Source of the DNA: Sambucus nigra | Lineage: Eukaryota > Streptophyta > Magnoliopsida > Dipsacales > Adoxaceae | Length of the DNA stretch: 64,000 nucleotides | NCBI GenBank assembly: GCA_949130495.1 | Contig: OX422217.1 | Location: 580,233,606-580,297,605 of the forward strand | Reading direction: 5' to 3' | Part shown: positions 1 through 11,214 of the stretch, in pieces | Layout: every line of letters begins with the position of its first letter | How positions within the stretch are numbered: position 1 is the first letter of the stretch | Position numbers and translations under genes: made by a program | Notes under the pieces: generated by a model | What the model saw: only the letters and a program-made list of their open reading frames with translations | Told to the model about the DNA's origin: nothing | Databases searched by the model: none

Positions 1-690
1 TAGCTTGGAAGATATGGCTAGGTAGGCTAAGTGTAGAACGTTAGGTGTGCACAAAAGATGAGGGGTGAGTAAACTTAAGAGAGTGTACGAGAACCTAACA
101 TGTGTAATCAATAACCGCATTTTTATATTGTGATAAATGCTTGTTAAATAGTTTCAAAATGTTTTGAGTACTAACTCTTGCTATAAAATATTTTCAAAAC
201 CTTTTAGGTGTCCAGCCACAGGGATGCCATGTATGATGATTTCCTTTCAGGGACTCGAAGCTGTAGCATAGTGGATGCTTACAGGATTTTGATTAGACGA
301 TATCTCTCATTCAGATCTAGTGTAGGATCTCACACTATTCTTTGTATGGACTTGTGGTCCGGTATCAGTCTCAGATGTTTAGTTTCAGACTAGTAGTTGT
401 TATATTGTGTTTGGGATTTTTAGCCGATGGTTTATTCGGTAATACTCTTGTTCTGTTGTACTTATACTTTGTTGATTGGGTTTTAGTACATGGTGTTTGT
501 CTTACTATTTTCCGCATGGTTGATTTATTTGTCTTAAGAAAGATAAAATTTGGCACTGGTCTAATTTTCACTTAGGTGATTAGTAATTAAAAAGTTTTCG
601 ACAGTGATGCTAAGAATGAACCATTTGAGAAACCTGTTTTAATTTAATAAAGGCCTGATCACCTGATGTTTAATTAGGCGGGGTGTTACA
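1..690 (+). repeat. 3' part of a long gypsy LTR (family F), + orientation
   Basis: The stretch matches, in reverse complement, the LTRs at 47232-50157 and 54956-57902. Shared blocks include the segment around 185-230 (ATTTTCAAAACCTTTTAGG, then TGTCCAGCCACAGGGAT) and the end at 652-690, which closes in GGGTGTTACA where the other copies read GGGTGTCACA. The bases after 690 are not a primer-binding site; they are coding sequence of element A. This is therefore a 3' LTR or a solo LTR inserted in A. Its other end lies left of the window, so the target duplication (expected GTAGC) cannot be checked. The small ORFs inside are not genes. Confidence 0.85.
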
Positions 691-1563
691 GTAGCTGAAG
701 CCAAGGCAGTGACAAAAACTATACACTCAACCTCTTTGGAGGCAATGTCAGAAAAGAGGAAGAAGGTTGACATGGATACTCTGATAGTGGGATTCTCAAG
801 AATGGACTTCAAAGGCCTCTTAGCCCCACATGATGACCCTCTCGTCATCACTACCAGGGTGCACGGATGCGAGGTGCCAAGGATCTTGGTAGATGGGAGT
901 AGTTCTGCAGACGTGGTGTTTTTTCCGTGCTTCAAAGCCTTGGGTCTCAGCCATGCTAGACTCGTCCCATACCATCACCCATTGATTAGGTTCAGTGGAG
1001 AAAAGGCTCATCCCCTTGGTGTGTATGAGGCCGATGTCAGGATGGGGGACGAGTGGCCGAGATGGCTTATCAATATGGTCATCTTCTTCGTGATGGATGA
1101 ACATGTCTTCTCAGCCTACAACATTATACTGGGGAGGGTATCCCTCAAGGGGTTTGAAGCTGTGCCATCTACGGTCCATCAGATGATTAAATTTCCAACC
1201 CCTTACGGGGTAGGAGAAGTTCAGGGAGACCAGATGACAGCATGAAAATGTTATTATAACTCCACCGAAGAAAGACAGGCACACAAGAGGGCTACAACCA
1301 CTTACAATATTGATACCCTCGACCCTAGGGACGAGGCGAAGCTGAAGAAAGGAGAGGCCGCAGAAGAGGTAGAATCCATCATCCTCAATGAGGATGACCC
1401 AAAAAAAACCGTCCAGGTCGGTAAGTCTCTGAAGCCAAATATCAAGGAAGACCTCATCAAACTGTTGAGGAAAAGACAAAACATCTTTGCATGGAGTCAT
1501 GCAGATATGTCGGGGATTGACCCCGAAATCATGTGCCACAAGCTCAACGTGGTAGAGGTTTCA
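691..1563 (+). pseudogene. Element A aspartic protease and pre-RT linker (pol fragment)
   Basis: The frame opens without its own start because it is the middle of a gag-pol polyprotein. The retropepsin core is visible as ILVDGSSSADVVF (about 883-921), with the active-site Asp in the D-G-S form typical of Tat elements rather than D-T/S-G. It is followed by the flap region and an IILGR motif near 1123-1137. A TGA at 1243-1245 interrupts the frame, after which it continues in the same frame through a linker ending in a motif like DPEIMCHKLN just upstream of RT. A further TAG lies near 1576. The protein would cut Gag-Pol in the virus-like particle. Confidence 0.85.
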
Positions 1564-2433
1564 AAGCCAGTGAAATAGAAAAGGAGAATTTACTCTCGAG
1601 AAAAATATGAGGTCATTAGGGATGAGGTCAAGAAGCTGGAAGATGCTGAGTTTATCAGAGAGGACATATACCCTGAATGGCTATCCAATGCAGTCATTGT
1701 CCCCAAAGCCAACGAGATGTGGAGGATGTGTGTAGACTTCACAGACCTCAACAAGCATTGTCCCAAAGACAGCTTCCCTCTCCCCCGCATTGATCAGATG
1801 GTAGACTCTACCGCAAGCCATGAGCTCATGAGCTTCATGGATGCCTACTCAGGATACAACCAGATCTTTATGAGCCCGAAGGACTCGGAGAAAATTGCTT
1901 TTATTACTGACAAGGGGACATACTGTTATAGGGTCGTGCCCTTTGGCCTGAAGAATACAGGGGCAACGTATCAACGCCTTGTAAATAAATTGTTCAAAGA
2001 CCAAATCGGGAAGTCTATGGAGGTCTATGTAAATGACATGCTGATTAAGAGTCTAATGGAAGAGGATCATGTGGCAGACCTTGAAAGGACCTTTAATACG
2101 ATGGACAAGTATCGGATGAAGCTAAACCCGGCCAAGTGTGTCTTCGGGGTTGGAGCACGGAAATTCTTAGGGTTCATCGTGAATCAAAGAGGCATTGAGG
2201 CCAATCCAGAGAAAATAAAAGCCCTCTTAAAAATGAAGACCCCCAAGACCATTAAAGACGTCCAGAGGCTCACGGGGCGAGTGGCTACTTTGAATAGGTT
2301 CGTGTCCAGAGCCACAGGCAAGTGTTTACCATTCTTTAAAATACTCCGAAAGGCCTTCGAATGGAGCAAAGAGTGTGATGAGGCTTTCAGGGAGTTAAAG
2401 TCATACCTAGGGTCTCCCTTGCTATTGCCGTGA
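1564..2433 (+). pseudogene. Element A reverse transcriptase
   Basis: The Ty3/gypsy RT blocks appear in order. WRMCVDFTDLNKHCPKDSFPLPRID (1720-1794) holds the fingers, MSFMDAYSGYNQI carries the first catalytic Asp, and PFGLKNTGATYQRL follows. The catalytic box reads YVNDM (about 2026-2040), where active enzymes have YVDDM; the first Asp of the pair is Asn here, so the copy should be catalytically dead. The connection with KFLGF and GIEANPEKI is present. A TGA at 2431-2433 ends the frame at the RNase H boundary. The enzyme normally copies genomic RNA into cDNA inside the particle. Confidence 0.93.
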
Positions 2434-2970
2434 CCAGTGTAGGGCGAACAGCTATATGTGTACTTAGCTATCTCTGAATTAGCCATCAACGCAGCTATTG
2501 TGAAAGACGAAGATGGGGTACAGAAGCCTGTATTTCAACAGTAAGACACTCCAGGGGGAAGAGCAAAGATACCCAATGATGGAAAAGTTAGCCTATGCCT
2601 TGATCCATGCATCAAGAAAGATGGAGCCATACTTCCAGTCCCATACAATGGTCATCCTCACTGACTCTCCTCTTAGGAAGGTCCTACACAAGCCAGAAAA
2701 GTCAGGGAGGCTAATGGCTTGGGCTATAGAGTTAGGGGAGTTTGACATTGTGTATCAACTTAAGAAGGCAATTAAGGGGCAAGCATTGGCGGATTTGATG
2801 GCTAAATTTACTTAAGAAGATGATGAAGCTGAAGATGAGAGCCTCAAGGAGACAGATGCCCTACAAAGCCCACTTGCTGACACACCCGCAGATAAGGCTG
2901 AGTCAAGCACCACTAGAAGAAAAGTGGTTGAAAATGAAAAGGGAAGATATCTCTTCAGACAGGGGCTCCT
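2434..2970 (+). pseudogene. Element A RNase H domain and spacer
   Basis: After the RT stop the sequence keeps gypsy RNase H similarity in frame 1 (QLYVYLAISELAINAAIV). It shifts frame near 2515-2530 and continues as YFNSKTLQGEEQRYPMMEKL and VILTDSPLRKVLHKPEKSGR, ending in QALADLMAKFT and a TAA at 2813-2815. This is the standard gypsy RNase H, which degrades the RNA strand of the RNA:DNA hybrid. The following 150 bases are an acidic spacer (EDDEAEDESLKE-like) joining it to the second RNase H. Confidence 0.85.
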
Positions 2971-2984
2971 AACCGAGGAAAATT

Positions 2985-3390
2985 TCTCATAAGAACAGAC
3001 CGTGTGGAGCCTCTTCGTCGACGGTTCTTCCTGTGACAGCGGAAGTGGAGCTGGACTGATAATATCAGCACCCGATGGCACAGACATTGAGTATGCCCTG
3101 AGGTTAAACTTCAAAGCCTCCAACAATGAGTCTGAATACTAGGCTTTGATAGTAGGCCTCTCCCTGGCCATGTCTCTTAGTGTCAGCCAAATTTTGGTTC
3201 ATAGCTATTCAAGGCTAGTAGTGAACTAGATACTAGGAGCCTACGAGGCCAAGGATGAGTGAATGGCCAAGTACCTTGAGAAGGTGAGGTCATTACTGAA
3301 GATATTTGGAGAAGTGAAATTGAAGAGGATACCTAGGCTCGATAATGGTCGAGTCGATGCACTTGCTAGGTTAGCCTCGACAACTAGGAC
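2985..3390 (+). pseudogene. Element A second (archaeal-type) RNase H
   Basis: A second RNase H module begins with LFVDGSSCDSGSGAGLIISAP (from about 3010) and continues with NFKASNNESEY and a helix ending LVVN, then RIPRLDNGRVDALARLAS near 3327-3381. The D-G-S, E and D-A-L-A signatures are those of the archaeal-type RNase H acquired by the plant Tat lineage. Stop codons sit at about 3140, 3228 and 3259, and the usual SDS motif reads HSYS, so the domain is broken. Its position between RNase H and integrase is the main reason for calling element A Tat-like. Confidence 0.82.
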
Positions 3391-4015
3391 AGATATCAGG
3401 AGGACAGTCCCAGTGGAGATCTTGCTTCGACCAACTATTGAAGATGCTGAGGGAACACTTGGCACTTGCTTAAATGTTTCTAAGGAAGATTCATGGATGG
3501 ACCCTCTGATCAGATACATTAAAGAGGTGGAGATAATAGATGCAAAGCAAGAAAGGAAGAGGCTGAGATACAGAGCGACGAAATTCACTGTCATCGGAGA
3601 CACCTTGTATAAAAAGGGGTTTCTGCTCCCCTTACTTAGGAGTGTGCACCCGTCTGAAGTCCCACACATTTTGCGAGACGTGCACGAGGGGTTATGTTCA
3701 AGCCACATTGGAGGCAGATCTTTAGAGAAGAGGGTGATCACCCAAGGGTACTGGTGGCCAACCTTGGGGAAAGATGCCACAGCATATGTAAAAAGGTGTG
3801 ATAAGTGTAAAAGATTTTCCACCATCCCTCACCAACCCCACCAACCTCTTACTTCCATTACATACCCATGGCCATTTGCAGTGTGGGGGATCGACCTAGT
3901 AGGACCCTTGTCTAGGACCATCAATAACTATTGGTTCCTTATCGTGGCAATCGATTATTTTTCAAAATGGGTGGAGGCTGAGCCGATGGTCACGATTACC
4001 GAGCAGAAGACCTTC
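3391..4015 (+). pseudogene. Element A integrase, N-terminal half
   Basis: The HHCC zinc-binding domain is visible as DVHEGLCSSH, then GYWWPTLGKDA and RCDKCKR (about 3676-3810). The core starts with WPFAVWGIDLVGPLS (3871-3915), carrying the first catalytic Asp, followed by IVAIDYFSKWVEAEP. The frame runs into EQKTF and a TAG at the insertion point of element B. It resumes at 11940. Integrase joins the retrotransposon cDNA to nuclear DNA. Confidence 0.92.
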
Positions 4016-4020
4016 TAGTT

Positions 4021-4739
4021 TGATGGTACAAATATAACACCATGCCGCAAATGGTATTCTACTTCACATTTAGGTCGTAGCAATACCTCATAGGTCATAC
4101 TGGGCGCGAACGGAGCTCACACAGGGCACGACATTCCATCAAGACGCCATGGAGATGGCTGGCACAGGGTGCGACACTGTCCATTATAGGGCGCGACACT
4201 ACTCGGTACAGGGCGTGACAACTTTGCCTCCAGCAGCATGATTCAACACTTCTTGCTTTGCAGGCCGCATCCCCCTTATCCGCAACTACTCCAGACTTGA
4301 TATAAATCACGTGCTCAGGGCACGTAACACGACACATATACCTCTTATAAATAGAGGACCACACCTCGAAAGAGGAGATCGATTACATATACGCCCAGGT
4401 CAGGTTCTATAATACATATTCCCTCTAAACCACCCCAACATACGACTTGGAGGCCATATATTTACAACGCATCTACCTCCCCGACATACCGGAATCCTTA
4501 ATACTGCCATGTACTCTCCTTTATTCTCATACTTGTACGCCTTTTTAGGCACGATTATATTGTACAATGCAATGCATATAATGAGAACGGACCAACATAG
4601 TGGATGTAGGCCTATTTTAAAGGCTGAACCACTCTATATCATGTATTCTCTCTATCTCTTTGATTTACTTGTTTATTATGCACTTTACTCTTGATTTGCT
4701 GGTACGAGAACGACTAGTGGACGATTTCTCGTATCATCA
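4021..4739 (+). repeat. 5' LTR of element B
   Basis: The repeat starts TGATGGTACAAATATAAC and ends CTCGTATCATCA. It matches 11215-11934 along its whole length with scattered substitutions. A TATA box (TATAAATA, 4346-4353) and a GGACCACACC stretch mark the promoter. The U3 part holds several short repeats of the type CAGGG-YGCGACA between 4120 and 4220. Confidence 0.95.
4346..4353 (+). promoter_or_regulatory. TATA box in the 5' LTR of element B
   Basis: TATAAATA in the LTR, repeated at 11540-11547 in the 3' LTR. Transcription of the element would start about 30 bases downstream. No expression evidence is available from sequence. Confidence 0.7.
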
Positions 4740-4740
4740 A

Positions 4741-4758
4741 TTTGGCGCCATCTGTGGG
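4741..4758 (+). other. Primer-binding site of element B
   Basis: TTTGGCGCCATCTGTGGG directly follows the LTR. TGGCGCC-type sites next to the 5' LTR are common in plant gypsy elements and pair with the 3' end of a host tRNA. I cannot name the tRNA with certainty. Confidence 0.7.
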
Positions 4759-5525
4759 AAGCGAGATATATCAATCTTATTTCTCTATGTTTTGGGTTCT
4801 TAAACACCTTATTCTATTCATGGGGATCCTCTGGATCATCGTCCCATGAGTAAATTTTGGTTATTGTGCTCTATTTTATACTTACACCCTTAAATGGGTA
4901 TTTCGTACCTTCAGATCTGCTCTTGGGCCTCCATTTCATAACCTTAGATATATTTTACATACCCCTGTGATATCACCCCACCTAGATAAAGCTGGAAGGC
5001 TTGATGGGCTTTAGCCCCGTAAAGGTGGTTGATTAGGGAAGATTTATGTTTACACCCTTTTTTGTGATTCTTTGCCTATGATCTGGGGTTTTATCATTAG
5101 AATTGTGCCATTATGCGCACAGAGAGGTTATTATCTCAGGGATAGACCTTAGTACGTATGCTCTCCCCGTGTTTCGAGAGAAAAACTCAGTTCCTGGGTT
5201 TCAATCTTGGGGTTGCTCCCCTCCCCCTGCCTAGCAAGGGATGCAGCGGGTAGTTCAAATACCATCATGCCTCGGTCTGGGCTATGGTAGTATTTACAGA
5301 ACCTTCAAAACCTCAAGGAATTGACTTGGGTGATCTCCATATCAACCTTGGTGAAAGTCATACAAAGGCCGCGGAAGTTCACTTATACTGGCCGCGGAAC
5401 CCTTCAACAGCGCAGCTATAAAACGATGCATCCCCCTTTCCTACTTGGTGCTTCTATGATAACTCACTTTTGCTAGTTTTTTCCTAGATTACACGTACTT
5501 TGTAAAGACTAACAAAAGCAGAAAA
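4759..5525 (+). other. Untranslated leader of element B
   Basis: This stretch between the primer-binding site and the gag remnant shows no coding frame longer than chance. It carries two CCGCGG palindromes near its end (5369 and 5392), the first of the series spread through the element. Confidence 0.6.
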
Positions 5526-6044
5526 ATGGAGGGAGAGTCCAACCAGAGCACAAAAATAAAAGATGAGATTGTGCAGGTGTACAATCACCTTAACCACCTA
5601 TATGATAGCCATGCCTTACTTCAGACCCAGGTCAACTACCTAACTCAGAGGGTAATAATGCTAGAGGTCGCGGCCTCTCCCAATGTGGGTGCGACACCTA
5701 TGAAAATAGCACCAGTCTTCTCTGTCGCGACAGTTTAAGAGGATCCGGTTGCGAAATCAGTCACCAGGAGCCTGGAAAGGAGAATGGAGAAGACAAAAAA
5801 GAAATCGGGGGCCTACACTCCATTGACCTTCCCGATTGAAGAGATCTTTGAGTTCATCAAAGAAGACAAGTTATTGAAGTGGCCAGAAAAGCTGAGAGCT
5901 CCACCCCACAAGAGGAACAAAGCTACCTGGTGCAAATTCCACCAAGACCATGGCCATAAAACTGGGCAATGCTATGCTCTGAAGGAGGAAGTTGAAAGGC
6001 TAATTGGGCAAGGGATGCTGCAGCGATTCCTGAAGAATGCATAA
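5526..6044 (+). pseudogene. Element B gag remnant
   Basis: Two frames separated by a TAA near 5736 read as one short gag. The first 70 residues start MEGESNQSTK and contain a helix-forming segment (YNHLNHLYDSHALLQTQVNY). The second part has RRMEKTKKKSG, a hydrophobic patch, and the zinc-knuckle-like WCKFHQDHGHKTGQCYALK (5929-5985) followed by EEVERLIGQGMLQRFL. That C-x3-H/H/C arrangement and the LIGQG tail are typical of Tat gag C termini. At about 170 residues it lacks most of a normal gag of 500 or more, so the middle seems deleted. Gag would form the particle and bind the RNA. Confidence 0.75.
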
Positions 6045-6329
6045 AGGATTCAGCCAAACCTGACAGAGGCTGCATACCGCATCTCATCCTTAGTTTTTCC
6101 AAATTTCAACTATTTCTATTTATGTTTTAAGAAGCTCATTATAGCCCTAATCTTCAAGACTATATGTTTTATTAACAAAGTCATTAGTTGGAGCATACAT
6201 ATATAAATATATAAAATTAGAAAATTTTGCCATATCTGATTTCTCTCTTGTTTTCATAATCTGTTATCTCACAAAAAAACCTTTTGTCTTAAACAGATTC
6301 CAAAGGAAAAATAAGAAGTTATCTCGAAA

Positions 6330-6790
6330 GATTATTATTATTTCGGGATGCACCTATGGAGGGATTGCGATCTTAATTAGCTTAGAAGTCCCCTTCACAA
6401 TGTGAAACTATATCTTATCGTATGATGATCAAGGAGCTTTTACTAGCCACGAGGGTTTACAATGCCCGTTATCAGTTCTCGGGATGCATCATTAGCCACG
6501 AGGGCTTACAATGCTCGTTCTTAGCTTTCGATATGCGTCATCGATCTGAGAGGCTTATAATATCCATCCATGGATGGCCTTATATATATCTGATAGATGT
6601 GGGTGGCTTAATAACATAACCCAGATTGAGGAGGCTTGAAAATATCCTATATATTAGCTGTGGGTGGCTTAATAACATAACCCAGCCTGAGGAGGTTTGA
6701 AAATATCCTATGTGATAACTGTGGATGGCTTGATAACATACCTCAGTCTGGGAAGGCTTGAAAATACCATGTATGTCTATAGAGGAACAT
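6330..6790. repeat. Short tandem repeats downstream of gag in element B
   Basis: Two copies of a roughly 55-base unit (AGCCACGAGGGYTTACAATG) lie at about 6440-6545. Three copies of a roughly 62-base unit (GTGGGTGGCTTAATAACATA, later GGAGGYTTGAAAATA) lie at 6597-6775. The position between the sense coding part and the antisense gene equals that of the minisatellite of element A and the repeats of element C. Confidence 0.8.
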
Positions 6791-7587
6791 TGCTCAGAGG
6801 CAAGGACCAAAACTGTGTCGCAGCCCACCGATATGGTTGCAGATCTCCAGGATACATTCTTTCATAAAAGTGCTGAGGCACTGGCATCTTAAAGCATGAG
6901 AAGGCTACAATGTATCAAGACTGGGAAAATTAGAAAAGGTATAACATCCCAAAAGTTGTTCTTCTCTGGAACGGTGATTTGGCAATTGAAGCACTAGAAG
7001 AAAGGGCTTTCTTTACATGTTCCATATTGATTATGGGATAACAACAACTAAGCAGTTCATGCAACTAATTGCAATGAAGGCAGCTTGTGAAGATCCTTGT
7101 ACTTAGAGTGCCACAGCCTTACAATCACGTCTGTGGCCATCAAGTGAAATTGCTTAAGAGGACATGGCAGTATACAACTAGAATATTCGTTGAAAATAGT
7201 GAAAGGGTCGCGGCCCTTACACAACAGCCATGTGAAACAGCGCAGCCCACGACCTGTACTTTAGAAGGTAACATTACACTATGTATGTGGACGCGGACAT
7301 TAGCAAATAATCATCCCATGAAGGAATCACATTCTATCCGTGGACTGAAAATATTGATTCATCCAATCAAGAATGCATTTTCAAATGTGAGCTCAGTTAT
7401 GTTCAACCGTTCATTAAAGCAAGCAAAGTAAATGAGCAAAGAGTTGCAAGCAATCAAATATGTACAAAGCAGTAAATATGGCCGTAGCCTTGGTATTAAC
7501 AGATTACGAAAAAGAAGGCCGCAACCACAACAGAAATAGAATAGAGGGAGGGACATAGACTTGTATTAATGATAAGAAAATACAAGT
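6791..7587. other. Non-coding spacer of element B
   Basis: No conserved domain is seen. A 114-codon open frame at 7087-7431 shows no recognisable motif and overlaps motif copies such as TCGCGGCC; I treat it as chance. The end of the antisense gene lies at 7588, so part of this stretch may be its 3' untranslated region. Confidence 0.5.
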
Positions 7588-9995
7588 TCAAGAAGCTGCG
7601 TCATCATTCTCATCACCCTCCTTGCCTTTCGCGACTGTCTCACTTTCTCCATCCACGGCTTCTGCTTCTGCTTCAGCTTCAGCTTCGGCCCTCAGCCTTG
7701 CTTTTTCTTCGACCGCGGCCTTAATCTCAACAATGCATTCTTGGTGCTCTCCATCACTTAGTTTCCACGCAAGAACAGAATCCTTGGTCTCAGGAAAGTT
7801 TTTTATAAATCTCTACCGAAGCTCCTGATAGCCGCAGAGGTAGGCCCTGTTGTTGATGAGGAAGAAGTCCTTGGAGCCTTTTAATGACTCCACGACATGG
7901 TCTATGACTTTCTGGAGGGCGTCCCCATGATCAAATTCCATCTTTTGAATTGCCGCGGTATACTCTTGGGCTTCTTTTGCAGACTTCGCCTCTAGCTCTT
8001 CGTACTTCTCCTGAAGAAGTGTGAGCTTACTGCTTGAAATCTCCGCGACACGGGCAGCTTCTGCAGTCTGGTCTTGGGAGGTTTTAAGGGATTACGTGGC
8101 CTATTTAAAGTTCTCTTCCTCTTCCTCCCTCGCCTTGTTCACTTTCTTGAGGTCCATGTAAGCTGCCTGAAGCACCGCGGCAGAAGACTTCTTGCCTGCT
8201 TCAAAGGATGAAGTTCGTGCAGCTTCCAGGTCAGAAGTATGCACCCTATATGTAGCCTCTTTTAATTTATAAAGGGCCTCATACTTCCTCTTCAGGGCCA
8301 CCATAGCATCCGCGGCCTGAAATAAAGCCAGTTAAAAGCGAAGTATGGGATGAAAAAAAGTTAGTAGCAAAATTGAAGAATGATATCACTTACCCTCAGA
8401 AGGTTATGGAGACCATAATCTTCCAAATCATCGTGGTCTACACCCACCAACATGTCTAGGTCTGCGGCATCAATAATTCTTTTCATTCTGTGCGCAGCCT
8501 TTGTAGTAGTGTCCCATGAGGACTCGGGGTCAGGCTGTCTCAATTGGGGCCGCGGTCTACCATCAGGATCAGCTCCACCGCGGAACTGGGGAGGTTCCAA
8601 ATTTGTATTTATGGTAACCACAGGTGGCAGCGGTGGAGATGTTGAATGAAGGGGCACGTCAGTTGACATCAAGCCTGCTGTGGCCAAGTTTGCCCCTATG
8701 TCATCATCAAACTCGTCCTGCAAGGGGTTCTCAACGTGTTCTATTTTTTCCGCGACAGGAGTTGTATTTCTGTCTGGATGATGACCCGCGACAGGAGTTT
8801 TATTTTGTTTTGCGGAATGAGCCGCGATAGGGGCCTTGGATTTAGACCTTTTTCTCTTTTTGCTCAGTGCAGTGTTGTTTAGGACGATTGCGTCCTCGTC
8901 TATTTCTGCCAATTGCGTGGCCAATAATTCCTTGTCAACTTCCTCACCTGAAAAAGCAGCAGCAAATATTGGGAAAGGAACTTAAGAGCATAAATGACCG
9001 CGAAATAAAAATCAGGATGCAGTGAATTACCTTCCGCGCCCATCTGTTGAGGAATGGACTTGTTTGGGAAAAATCCTGCTTCAAATATGGTCGCTGATGT
9101 AACAAGATTGCTGAACTTTTTATGTTCAGCAGGAACTGCCGCGGCCTCAGCGACTCTCTTTTCCTGTCGCTTGTTCAAATGCAAATTGTCAAGAGCTGCA
9201 GAAAAGACAATGTAAAGGTTAATGAAAGTTAATGTACAAAATATGATGAAAGGACGCGGCTATAGTCTTCGTACCTAATTTAGAGGGAGATCCCCATTAT
9301 CACGGAATTCTATATGACCTTTCCCTCTCATTCTCCTCGGGATGAATCTCCCAGCCTTTGTTGGATATGTAAAAATATTTCCCCTTCCAGTTCTTCACAC
9401 TGGTAGGCCTCCCAGTGTAAAGGGTCTCGTCCCTGCCGCGAACAGAGAAGTAGTAATAACCCGTGAACTTCACTGAGTTCTTCTTTGGGCGGTAGAAGTG
9501 AAAGAATTCTGCGGGAGTGATGTCCTTTTTTAATAGGTTCTCCCAAAGGACAACCGCGGCAAGAATGACTCTCCAGCCATTAGGATCCAACTGGGCTGCG
9601 GCCAGTTTCATTGTTTGAAAAAGGTGACGGATGGGAACTGGAACAGGCAGCCGCAGCCCGTAAATAAAGGCATGTAGAGGGAAGAAAATTCCATCATCGG
9701 CTAGAACCGTGCAAGGTCTTTGGTTCGCGGAAGGAGCCGAGCACATCAAATTTTCTAGAAATTCTAAGGCCTCAGCCACCTGCACAACCCAATCTTAGGT
9801 CATCGCGCCGCGGATATCAAGTGCAGCTAAGGGTCTCTCAGCCCTCCCAGATATACCAGCTGGGTTATCTCTAACTACCGCGACAACATCTACTGCTCCT
9901 ATTGGATGAGTACTAGAGTTGGCTTCTTCTTCCATCGGCACGGATTGAAAATCCTTCCCAGATGCAGAGTCCGCGGAGTCTGAGTTTAGTATCAC
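7588..9995 (-). pseudogene. Element B antisense gene, four exons, PF04195-like N-terminal domain
   Basis: Read on the minus strand, splice sites give exons at about 9995-9275, 9195-9031, 8947-8394 and 8316-7588. The introns (9274-9196, 9030-8948, 8393-8317) start GTACG, GTAATT and GTAAGT and end CTGCAG, TTTCAG and TTTCAG, and the joins keep frame. Exon 1 carries a domain like the plant 'putative gypsy type transposon' family: GIFFPLHAFI, LDPNGWRVILA, YYYFSVRGRD, VKNWKGKYFYIS. Exon 3 holds a basic KKRKRSKSK, a likely nuclear signal, and ends EDYGLHNLLR, matched by IYDYGLHTLAQ in element A. Exon 4 is a long charged coiled coil ending in an EA-repeat and acidic tail. In-frame stops occur at 9795, near 9298 and twice near 8095, so this copy is decayed. 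The true start may lie further upstream. Function unknown. Confidence 0.75.
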
Positions 9996-11095
9996 GTAGT
10001 TTGGGCAATCTTTTAGTTTGCAAGGCCCTATTGATCTTAGAGGGGGCCCGGAAGTGAGTTCAGGAGGAGAGGTTCCAAAGTGCTTTGCCCAAAGCCTCTG
10101 AGAAACTCGTCTGGGTCAAAGATCATATGGCTGCAACAGTACCTAAAAAGCAGAGTTCGTAGTTAGGCACCGCAGCCTGTATGGTTTGGAAAAGACTTCA
10201 AGAAGTCGCGGGAAGATTATATATTAATAGTATACTTGTTGGAAATTATTTCCCTAATATAATTACTAATGGGCCAACTCTACTACTTGAACCTAAGAGA
10301 GCGTCCTATGGCCCTACTAGCTGCAACCATCTCCCAAATCAGCAGGGAACATGTACTGTCGCGGATATAGGCTCAAATTGATTTAGAGATTCTTGACCAC
10401 GACCATTAATAAAACTGCTAACGTTCGATCCAAGGAATTCAAGTAGCAATTACAATTATTTATCACGGATGTGTATTCGGTTCGCGAAAGTTTAAAGACT
10501 TTAAAATACAAGTGGATTAAGTGGATATGTATCAATGTGTCACGGAGAATCTCAGAACGAAAGGGACCGCGGCCATCGCCCACGGTATGCCGCAGATAAA
10601 GATCAAAACAGCAAGGGAATTATTGAAATACTATCATGCCGCGGCCTCTATCTTAAACAGTTGAGTATCTAACTTTTAATCGTTTTTAAGATCAAACTCA
10701 TAGAATATGAAGAGTTTGACTATGAACAATAAGAACCGTTATATGATTTTCATGGCATTTCGAGGAATAGGGGTTCAGTTCAGCATATGAAGAAGATGGA
10801 TCCTAACAATTATTGATTATTCAATTGAAACCTAGTTTTCTATCAAGTAAAGGCAGAAGCTCATGTGTGTATATTCAAAGAAGAAGAGCGAGCTACGAAA
10901 ACTATGTACATAGATTGGTTGAAAAGATACCTGGAAATGAAGAAATCAGCGATGCTCAGCCTCACACCACCTTGGAACTGCCACACACAGCCTCGAAAGG
11001 TCGTCGGAAAATGAATGAAGTTGGACACGTAGAGGTTCGCTCTCAATTTTCTCTCAAAGTTTTGGAAACATAATGAAGTCCACGACCAGGAACAA
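9996..11095 (-). promoter_or_regulatory. Probable 5' untranslated/promoter region of the element B antisense gene
   Basis: On the minus strand the stretch begins with a TATA-like box (TTATATAAA, 11096-11104) and runs to the first coding exon. No + strand gene is convincing here; the 66- to 86-codon frames show no motifs. CCGCGG copies occur at 10567 and 10639. Confidence 0.45.
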
Positions 11096-11104
11096 TTTAT
11101 ATAA
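11096..11104 (-). promoter_or_regulatory. TATA-like box of the element B antisense gene
   Basis: TTATATAAA on the minus strand, about 110 bases inside the 3' LTR boundary and pointing toward the antisense gene. Elements A and C have comparable AT boxes in the same place (17179-17185 in A). Confidence 0.45.
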
Positions 11105-11214
11105 GGGAGCGCGAAAGACGAATCGTCGCTTTGGAGGCACCGCGGCACCTAAGCGGACTGATCTAAGCCATAGCCCCAATTGATTTCTCTTGGCGCTACG
11201 GCTTGGGGTCTTAT

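Larger units (their letters stand above)
5369..11145. repeat. Dispersed CCGCGG palindromes throughout element B
   Basis: By eye I count CCGCGG at 5369, 5392, 7713, 7953, 8175, 8310, 8550, 8579, 9139, 9554, 9808, 9971, 10567, 10639 and 11140, mostly inside GCCGCGGCC-like contexts. Many one-base variants lie between them (CCGCGAC, TCGCGGC, CCGCAGC). They cross exons, introns and untranslated parts alike. With base composition near 40 percent GC, fewer than one would be expected in 5.8 kb. Confidence 0.8.

Noticed and set aside
1111..1539. 142-codon minus frame opposite the element A protease/RT linker
   Set aside because: Shadow of the + strand pol frame, which has clear conserved motifs.
4095..4364. 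89-codon minus frame in the B LTR
   Set aside because: Falls in the LTR U3 with short repeats; the homologous region at 11289-11560 does not keep the frame.
7087..7431. 114-codon + frame in element B
   Set aside because: No motif and not seen in A or C; likely chance in a GC-patchy spacer.
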